Position numbers and translations under genes: made by a program. 64,000 nucleotides of DNA from Streptomyces sp. NBC_01460 (lineage in GTDB: Bacteria; Actinomycetota; Actinomycetes; Streptomycetales; Streptomycetaceae): NCBI RefSeq assembly GCF_036227405.1, contig NZ_CP109473.1:4154001-4218000 (forward strand), written 5' to 3'. This document shows, piece by piece, positions 58,350 through 64,000 of this stretch (the stretch's first letter is position 1; each line of letters begins with the position of its first letter). The notes under the pieces were generated by a model. The model did no database searches and was not told the origin of the DNA. It worked only from the letters and a program-made list of their open reading frames with translations.

Positions 58350-60576
58350 GACCCGCTCCGCGGGCCGTCGCCGGGGCCCCTGGTTCGTCCTCCTCTTCAC
58401 TCTGCTCCTCGCGGCAAACGCCGTCGTCATCGGCGCGGACGTCGGCGACCGGCTGCTCGGCGGCGGGACCGACGATCCGTCCTCCGCCTCGTCCCGTGCG
58501 GGCGCCCTGCTGGAAGCCCATTTCCCGTCGAGCGCCCCCGATCTGGTGCTGCTGGTCCGCGGCGAGGACGGCGCCGGGGTCGACAGCGAGCAGGTGGCCG
58601 CACAGGGAGCCCGGCTGGCCGAGCGCCTCGCCTTCGAGCCGCGGGTCTCCGGGGTCGTCTCGTACTGGCAGACCGGCTCCGAGCGCCTGCGGTCCGCCGA
58701 CCGCTCCGAGGCGCTGATCCTCGCGCACCTCGAAGGCGACGACGACACGGCCACCAGGACCTACGACCGGCTGGCACCGCTCTACCGGGGCAGCCCGCCC
58801 GACGCGGACGCGCTGGACGTCTCCCTGGGCGGCGGCGTGGCAGTGCAGCAGGAGATCCAGACGACCATCGAGGCCGATCTGCTCACCGCCGAACTCATCG
58901 CCCTGCCACTGACCCTGATCATCCTGGTCCTCGTCTTCGGCGGTGCCGTCGCGGCGCTCCTGCCGCTCGGCGTGGGCGTGCTGGCCATCCTCGGCACGAA
59001 CGCCGTGCTGCGCCTGCTCACCTCCGTCACCGAGGTCTCCGTCTTCGCGCAGAACCTCACCACGGCGCTCGGCCTGGGCCTGGCCATCGACTACGCCCTG
59101 CTCATCGTGCGGCGCTTCCGCGAGGAGCTGCACCAGAGAGCGGACCCCCGCACGGCGGTCCGCACGACGCTGCGCACAGCGGGGCGCGCGGTCCTCTTCT
59201 CCGCCCTGACCGTCGCGGTCTCGCTGGCCGCGATGCTGGTCTTCCCCCTGTACTTCCTGCGTTCCTTCGCCTACGCGGGCCTCAGCGTCGTCCTGCTCGC
59301 CGCAGCCGCTTCCCTCATCGTGCTGCCGGCCGTGCTGCTCCTGCTGGGACACCGGGTGGACGCCCTCCGCCTGCGCCGGAGGACACTGCGGACCCGCCGG
59401 GAGGGCGGCCTGGTCGAGCGGGTGGTGCGCCGCCCGTACCGGTACGCCGTCACCGTCGCCGCCCTGCTGGTCGCCGCCGGAGTGCCCTTCCTCCAGGTCG
59501 AGTTCGGTACCGCCGACGACCGCCAGCTGCCCGCTGCCTCGGAGTCCCGCCTGGTCCAGGAGGCGATACGGGACGACTTCACCTCCAGCACCACCGGCGG
59601 GGTGGAGATCCTCGCCCGGGACGCGAAGGGACTCGACCGCTACGCGGCGGCGCTCTCCCTGCTCCCGCACGCCGCCGAGGTGGACACCCCGCTCGGCACC
59701 TACCGCGACGGCCGCAGGAAGGACGCCGCCACCCCGGCCGACGCATCGCGTGCGGCCGACGGACTGGTGCATCTGTCCGTGGTCCCGGAGAAGGGCGTGG
59801 AGGACGTGTCGCCGGAGAGCCGGCGCCTCGTGGAGGGCGTGCGGGCCGCCTCGTCGGGATTCGAGGCACTCGAACCCCTCGCCGGCGGACGGGCAGCGGT
59901 CCTGGAGGACAGCAAGCAGGCCATAGCCGACGGCCTGCCCGCCGCCGGGCTGCTCATCGCCGGTACCTCCCTCCTGCTCGTCTTCCTGCTCACGGGGAGT
60001 CTGCTGATCCCGCTTCTCTCCGTGGCGTCGGGGGCGCTCAGCCTCACCGCCATGTTCGGCCTGGTGGTGTGGGTGTTCCAGGACGGGCATCTGTCCGGAC
60101 TGCTCGGATTCACGCCCACGGGCACCATCGAGGCGACCCTGCCGGTGCTGATGTTCTGCATCGCGTTCGGCCTCTCCATGGACTACGGCGTCTTCCTCCT
60201 GTCCCGCATGAAGGAGGAGTACGACCGCACCGGTGACCCCCGGCTGGCCATCGTCACCGGCGTGCGCCGTACCAGCGGTGTCATCACCGCGGCCGCGCTG
60301 ATCATCGCCGTGGTCTTCGTCGCCATCGGCACCTCGCAGATCACCAACAGCAAGATGCTCGGCCTGGGCGCCGCCCTCGCCGTCCTCGTGGACGCCACCG
60401 TCGTCCGGGGCCTCCTCGTCCCTGCCGTCATGCGGATCGGCGGGCGCGCCACCTGGTGGGCCCCTGCCCCTCTGGCGCGCTTCCAGCGGCGTTTCGGCCT
60501 GCGTGAGGATCTCTCCGCCACCCCGGCCCCGGATCAGCGGACACCCACCGAACCCGTACTGGAGACAGTCAGATGA
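58330..60576 (+). CDS. MMPL-family (RND) transporter
   Basis: A 748-residue transporter in the MmpL/actinorhodin-exporter family. The N-terminal helix (GPWFVLLFTLLLAANAVVIGADVG) is followed by a porter domain, helices 2-6 (LITELIALPLTLIILVLVF region; GLGLAIDYALLIVRRFREEL is the family signature), a second porter domain and helices 7-12 with FGLSMDYGVFLLSRMKEEYDRTGD. The paired Asp-Tyr motifs carry protons. GTG 58330 is the only in-frame start consistent with the helix; it overlaps the monooxygenase by 20 bases. Probably exports the cluster's product. Coupled to the SDR gene by ATGA. Confidence 0.92.
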   Translation: MFRTSCETRSAGRRRGPWFVLLFTLLLAANAVVIGADVGDRLLGGGTDDPSSASSRAGALLEAHFPSSAPDLVLLVRGEDGAGVDSEQVAAQGARLAERLAFEPRVSGVVSYWQTGSERLRSADRSEALILAHLEGDDDTATRTYDRLAPLYRGSPPDADALDVSLGGGVAVQQEIQTTIEADLLTAELIALPLTLIILVLVFGGAVAALLPLGVGVLAILGTNAVLRLLTSVTEVSVFAQNLTTALGLGLAIDYALLIVRRFREELHQRADPRTAVRTTLRTAGRAVLFSALTVAVSLAAMLVFPLYFLRSFAYAGLSVVLLAAAASLIVLPAVLLLLGHRVDALRLRRRTLRTRREGGLVERVVRRPYRYAVTVAALLVAAGVPFLQVEFGTADDRQLPAASESRLVQEAIRDDFTSSTTGGVEILARDAKGLDRYAAALSLLPHAAEVDTPLGTYRDGRRKDAATPADASRAADGLVHLSVVPEKGVEDVSPESRRLVEGVRAASSGFEALEPLAGGRAAVLEDSKQAIADGLPAAGLLIAGTSLLLVFLLTGSLLIPLLSVASGALSLTAMFGLVVWVFQDGHLSGLLGFTPTGTIEATLPVLMFCIAFGLSMDYGVFLLSRMKEEYDRTGDPRLAIVTGVRRTSGVITAAALIIAVVFVAIGTSQITNSKMLGLGAALAVLVDATVVRGLLVPAVMRIGGRATWWAPAPLARFQRRFGLREDLSATPAPDQRTPTEPVLETVR

Positions 60577-61649
60577 ACACCCCCGATCCCGGCCCACGGC
60601 ACGGCCGTGTGGTGGTGACCGGCGCGACCGGCCTCCTCGGAACCGCCGTCGTCAACCAGCTCCTAGGCGAGGGAAGGGAGGTGACGGCGCTGGTACGCGA
60701 CACCACCAAAGCCGCCCGCCAGTTCCCCGCGCACCCGAAGCTGACCGTCGTCACGGCGGACATCCGGAAGCCGGAGACGTACCGCGGGGCACTGCCCGGC
60801 GCGGCCGCGGTGATCCACACCGCCGCCTACTTCCGCGAGTACTACCTCCCCGAGGCCGACCTGCCCCGGCTCTTCGCCACCAACGTCGACGCCGTCACCG
60901 CGCTCCTGCGGGAGGCGGTCGCCGCGGGTGTGCCCGCCCTCGTACAGACCAGCTCCGTCAACACCCTCGGTGCGGGGACGGAGGAGGACCCGGCGAGCGA
61001 GTCGGCCGACCCGCCACCGGACTGGGAGCGCAACGCCTACCGGGCCAGCAAGGTCCGTGCGGAGGCCGCCATCCGCGCCTTCGCTCGGGAGCCCGGGCAC
61101 GCGGGCCGGATCCGGGTCCCGATCGTCCTCCCCGGCTGGATGTGGGGCCCGGCCGACGCCGGCCCCACCTCCGCGGGCCGGCTCTTCCTCGCCGTCGCGC
61201 AGCGGGGCATCAAAGCCGTGCCCCGTGCGGGAAATCACGTGGTGGATGCCCGCGACGTGGCGTACGCCCTGGTCCGGGCGGCCGATCAGGGCGAGCACCT
61301 GCGGCGTTACATCGTCGCGGGCCGATGGCTGTCCCTCTCGGGGACCTGCGCGGCGATAGCCCGCGCCACGGGGGCTCCGGCCCCCAAGGAGGTCCCCGCC
61401 CGGGCGGCCATCGCGTTCGCGACCGTCCTGGAGACCAAGGCCAGGCTGCTCGGCACTCCGCCCGTCGTCACCCGTGAGGGGGTGCGGGCCCTGCTCGACG
61501 GCAACCGCACACGGATCACTTCGGCACGGGCCCAGCGGGAGCTCGGCGTCACCTTCCGCCCACTGGCCCGGACCCTCGCGGACACCGCCGCCTGGTACCA
61601 CCGCGCCGGCCTGCTCGACCATGTGACCCCAGAGGAGAGTGCCGCGTGA
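60573..61649 (+). CDS. NAD(P)-dependent extended SDR (epimerase/dehydratase type)
   Basis: A 358-residue reductase. VVVTGATGLLGTAVV gives the GxxGxxG nucleotide site (17-23); the active pair is Y and K in AYRASKVRAEA, with Ser in QTSSVNTLG. The C-terminus (LFLAVAQRGIKAVPRAGNHVVDARDVAYALV) is that of dihydroflavonol-reductase-like enzymes. In this operon it would reduce a keto or enone intermediate. Overlaps both neighbours by four bases. Confidence 0.9.
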   Translation: MNTPDPGPRHGRVVVTGATGLLGTAVVNQLLGEGREVTALVRDTTKAARQFPAHPKLTVVTADIRKPETYRGALPGAAAVIHTAAYFREYYLPEADLPRLFATNVDAVTALLREAVAAGVPALVQTSSVNTLGAGTEEDPASESADPPPDWERNAYRASKVRAEAAIRAFAREPGHAGRIRVPIVLPGWMWGPADAGPTSAGRLFLAVAQRGIKAVPRAGNHVVDARDVAYALVRAADQGEHLRRYIVAGRWLSLSGTCAAIARATGAPAPKEVPARAAIAFATVLETKARLLGTPPVVTREGVRALLDGNRTRITSARAQRELGVTFRPLARTLADTAAWYHRAGLLDHVTPEESAA

Positions 61650-62776
61650 ATTCCGCCAGGATCAGCCGGCTGCGGACCGTCCTGCTCGGTGCGGCGGCGG
61701 CGCTGCTCGCCGTCACCCCGGTCTACTGGGCGAACGCCGTCACGGAGTCGCCCGGGACGAGCGCGGGCCGCGCGACGGATGAGAACACCCAGCAGCGGAA
61801 GAAGACATGGACGCTCGACAAGGGCATATCCGACATCCCTGTCAGCTTCACCGTCCGCAACATCAACCGGACCAAGGCCTCCTGCCCGGTCGACGGCCTC
61901 ACCTACACCGTCCGCGGGCACCTCACCGCTCCCACCCGGCTCCTGGAGAGCAAGGGCGCGGTGAGGGCCATCACCCTCTACCAGCACGGCATCGCAGCGG
62001 GCGAGTGGTACTGGCGGGTCGAGGCCGACGGCTACCACCACGCGGAGGAACTGGCCGCGCGGGGCCACGCCTCGCTCACCATCGACCGCATCGGTTACGA
62101 CACCAGTGACACCCTCGACGGCCTTGCCACCTGCATCGGCGGTCAGGCCGACATCACCCACCAGATCGTCCAACAGCTGCGCGAAGGAACGTACCGAAGC
62201 GGGGGCACCGGGAAGGGCGGCACCTCGGGCGCGTTCGACAAGGTCTTCCTCGCCGGCCAGTCCAACGGCGGCCAGATAGCGCAGATCGCGGCCTACTCCT
62301 TCCGCGACATCGACGGCCTCGTCCTCATGGACTGGACGGACCGCGGACTCACCCCCCAGGCCAACGCCCGCTTCTTCTCCTCCCTCCAGACCTGCCTCCG
62401 GGGCGGGACGAAGGGATACGTCTACTACGACCTGGGGCCCGCCGAATTCCGTTCGGGCAACTTCCACGACACGGACCCGGCCGTCCTCGACCTCGCCGTG
62501 CCGCACCAGAACCGCCACCCCTGCGGCGACATGGTCTCCCAGCTCGGCGCGGTCCTCGTCGACCTGCGCGAGCTGCCGACCATCACCGTGCCCGTCCTCT
62601 TCATGTACGGGGAGAAGGACGCCCGCGTGGAGGGCGGCGAGGAACACCGCGCGCTCTTCACCGGCGCGAAGAACACCCAACTGGTCGAGATCCCGGACGC
62701 CGGCCACTACATGGGCATGGCCCGCCAGGCCCCCCTGGTGCACGACACCCTCGCCGACTGGCTCGACCGCCGCTGA
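61646..62776 (+). CDS. Secreted or lipoprotein-like alpha/beta hydrolase
   Basis: A 376-residue hydrolase with an N-terminal export signal (VLLGAAAALLAVTPVYWANA, cleavage probably near residue 31). The nucleophile elbow is FLAGQSNGGQIA (Ser206), the acid probably in FMYGEKDARV and the histidine in DAGHYMG. LYQHGIAAGEWYWRV supplies the HG oxyanion region. Cysteines 80 and 163 and others could pair outside the cell. A lactone or ester substrate would fit the cluster: it may open or mature the signal outside. GTG 61646 overlaps the SDR stop (GTGA). Confidence 0.87.
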   Translation: MNSARISRLRTVLLGAAAALLAVTPVYWANAVTESPGTSAGRATDENTQQRKKTWTLDKGISDIPVSFTVRNINRTKASCPVDGLTYTVRGHLTAPTRLLESKGAVRAITLYQHGIAAGEWYWRVEADGYHHAEELAARGHASLTIDRIGYDTSDTLDGLATCIGGQADITHQIVQQLREGTYRSGGTGKGGTSGAFDKVFLAGQSNGGQIAQIAAYSFRDIDGLVLMDWTDRGLTPQANARFFSSLQTCLRGGTKGYVYYDLGPAEFRSGNFHDTDPAVLDLAVPHQNRHPCGDMVSQLGAVLVDLRELPTITVPVLFMYGEKDARVEGGEEHRALFTGAKNTQLVEIPDAGHYMGMARQAPLVHDTLADWLDRR

Positions 62777-62957
62777 ACCGGCCCGGGAGGCGCCGTACGG
62801 TCCCCGTCCGCCGCCCCGGCCGCACCCGCCCGGCCAGGTTCCCTCCCGGCCGGGCTTCAGCGGATCTTCCAGCGACTGGTCAGCGGACACGGTCATCGTC
62901 GACCGTACGGAGCCCTTCTGCCTTCCTCCCACCCCCGAAACCCAGGGAGTTCATCCC
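62777..62957. other. Gap with a weak hairpin before the second MMPL gene
   Basis: GCCCGGCC (62828-62835) and GGCCGGGC (62848-62855) form an 8-bp stem with a 12-base loop, a weak terminator or attenuator at most. AGGGAG stands before the next start. No clear promoter is visible, so read-through from the operon remains possible. Confidence 0.4.
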
Positions 62958-64000
62958 ATGTCAGCCACACCGTCCCCGCTCCACCGGCTCGGCGCCCTCG
63001 CCGCGGCCCGGCGGCGCATCGTCCTGATCGCCGGTGCGGTCCTGTTCCTGATCGCCGCGGCGTTCGGCGCGGGGGCCCAGGCCGCCCTGTCCCTGTCGCG
63101 CTTCGAGGCACCGGGCTCCGAGTCGGACACCGCGGAGCAGATCCTGCACCAGGAGTTCAAGGACGGCTCCCCCAACTACGTGCTCCTGGTCACCGCCAAG
63201 AAGGGCGGCACGGTCGACGACCCGGAGGTGGCCGCCGAAGGCAGGAAGCTGACCGAGGAGCTGGCCGGGCGCGACGGCGTCGACACGGCCGGCTCCTACT
63301 GGTCACGCGGCCCGAACAGCGCCCTGGTCAGCGAGGACCGTTCGCAGGCGCTCGTGGTGGCCTGGCTCCGGGGAACAGCCACCGAGGTACGGACCGAACT
63401 GGCCGACATCACCCCTGCCTTCACCCAGGACACCGAGCTCCTCACCGTGCGCCCCGGCGGCCAGGACGAGGTCTTCCGCCAGGTCGGCGAGGAGACCCGG
63501 CGGGACTTCCTCCGCGCGGAGGCCATCGTCATCCCCGCCGTGTTCCTGCTGCTCCTGTGGGTGTACCGCCGCTGGTCCGCGGCCGGCCTGACGCTCGGCG
63601 TCGGCTTCTTCTCGGTACTGGCCACGCTCGCCATGGTGCGCGGCGTCACCGCGTTCACCGAGGTCTCCACCTTCGCCGCCAACCTGGCCCTCGTGCTCGG
63701 CCTGGGACTCGGCCTGGACTACAGCCTGTTCGTCATCTCCCGCTTCCGTGAGGAGATGGCCGCCACTCCGGGCGGCAGCGACGCGGACCGGCACGCCGCG
63801 GTCGTGCGCACCGTCGCCAGCGCCGGGCGCACCGTCCTGTTCAGCGGGTTCACGGTCGCCGCCTCACTCGCCGCGCTCTTCCTCTTCCCCTTCCCGTTCC
63901 TCCAGTCCTTCGCGTGGGCCGGCATCGCGGTGGTTGTGTCCGCGGCGTTCGGCGCGGTCGTCCTGCTGCCCGCGGCGCTGGCCGCCGTCGGACGCCGCAC
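62958..64000 (+). CDS. MMPL-family (RND) transporter, partial at window edge
   Basis: The first 347 codons are present; the gene runs past the end. N-terminal helix IVLIAGAVLFLIAAAFGAGAQ, porter domain with LSRFEAPGSESDTAEQIL and the signature GLGLDYSLFVISRFREEM match the MmpL/ActII-3 group, as in the transporter at 58330. It is a diverged paralogue, not a copy: the N-terminal and porter sequences differ throughout. ATG 62958 has AGGGAG upstream. Two such transporters in one small cluster is noteworthy. Confidence 0.92.
   Translation, partial: MSATPSPLHRLGALAAARRRIVLIAGAVLFLIAAAFGAGAQAALSLSRFEAPGSESDTAEQILHQEFKDGSPNYVLLVTAKKGGTVDDPEVAAEGRKLTEELAGRDGVDTAGSYWSRGPNSALVSEDRSQALVVAWLRGTATEVRTELADITPAFTQDTELLTVRPGGQDEVFRQVGEETRRDFLRAEAIVIPAVFLLLLWVYRRWSAAGLTLGVGFFSVLATLAMVRGVTAFTEVSTFAANLALVLGLGLGLDYSLFVISRFREEMAATPGGSDADRHAAVVRTVASAGRTVLFSGFTVAASLAALFLFPFPFLQSFAWAGIAVVVSAAFGAVVLLPAALAAVGRR

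Noticed and set aside
58213..60597. 794-codon reverse open frame opposite the MMPL gene
   Set aside because: Gly/Glu/Gln/His-rich shadow of a membrane-protein gene, with no domain.
61231..61246. parS-like AAATCACGTGGTGG in the SDR gene
   Set aside because: Centre only; the flanks differ from the consensus at several positions.

Overview
The window is high-GC actinobacterial DNA that reads as the central part of a Streptomyces chromosome close to oriC. The evidence is: third-position GC near saturation; the conserved actinobacterial locus fhaA-fhaB-pstP-rodA-pbpA-pknB; crgA, the proteasome activator Bpa and class E sortases; two perfect 14-bp parS sites (13407 and 35794); several DnaA boxes in intergenic DNA; and a SARP regulator with a TTA (bldA-type) codon. 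The gene order from the paired kinases to crgA and the rhomboid protease matches what I recall of the SCO38xx region of S. coelicolor. No transposase, integrase, phage gene or CRISPR array was seen.

Layout. 1-5.3 kb: a PPOX-fold flavoprotein gene behind a DosR-like box, an APH-type phosphotransferase, and two divergent transmembrane Ser/Thr kinases. 5.4-12.2 kb: a small anchored protein, a PadR regulator with its ABC transporter (ATPase plus FtsX-type permease), bpa, and a quinone oxidoreductase. 12.3-15.9 kb: a leftward run of mobA, moeA and a K+ channel; the moeA/channel stop-start overlap lies inside a parS site. 16.0-20.3 kb: branched-chain 2-oxoacid dehydrogenase genes (leftward) and a divergent Lrp regulator. 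20.3-29.4 kb: phenylacetate catabolism (TetR regulator, paaN, paaABCDE) around a leftward DUF5819-HTTM-TrmH trio. One 14-bp palindrome, ACCGAWCGWTCGGT-like, stands before paaN, before paaA and, with one mismatch, before the bkd operon. 29.7-35.7 kb: a rhodanese, a J-domain protein, a DUF2252 protein, and two regulator/target pairs with clear operators (MarR/permease, HxlR/azoreductase).

36.1-51.8 kb is core cell biology: tRNA-Leu(CAG), then the cell-wall and division operon (fhaA, fhaB, pstP, rodA, pbpA, pknB) closed by a strong terminator; then two class E sortases, pabA/trpG, a small membrane protein, DUF881, crgA, a rhomboid protease, a cyclophilin and a DUF5324 protein, closed by a second strong terminator.

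51.8-64.0 kb is of a different kind. A SARP/NB-ARC/TPR regulator with a TTA codon is divergent from a translationally coupled operon of an AfsA-like butyrolactone synthase, a HAD phosphatase, a flavin monooxygenase, an MMPL transporter, an SDR and a secreted alpha/beta hydrolase, followed by a second MMPL transporter cut by the window edge. It looks like a small signalling-molecule (butanolide, butenolide or furan type) biosynthesis and export cluster, and is the best candidate here for an undescribed system.
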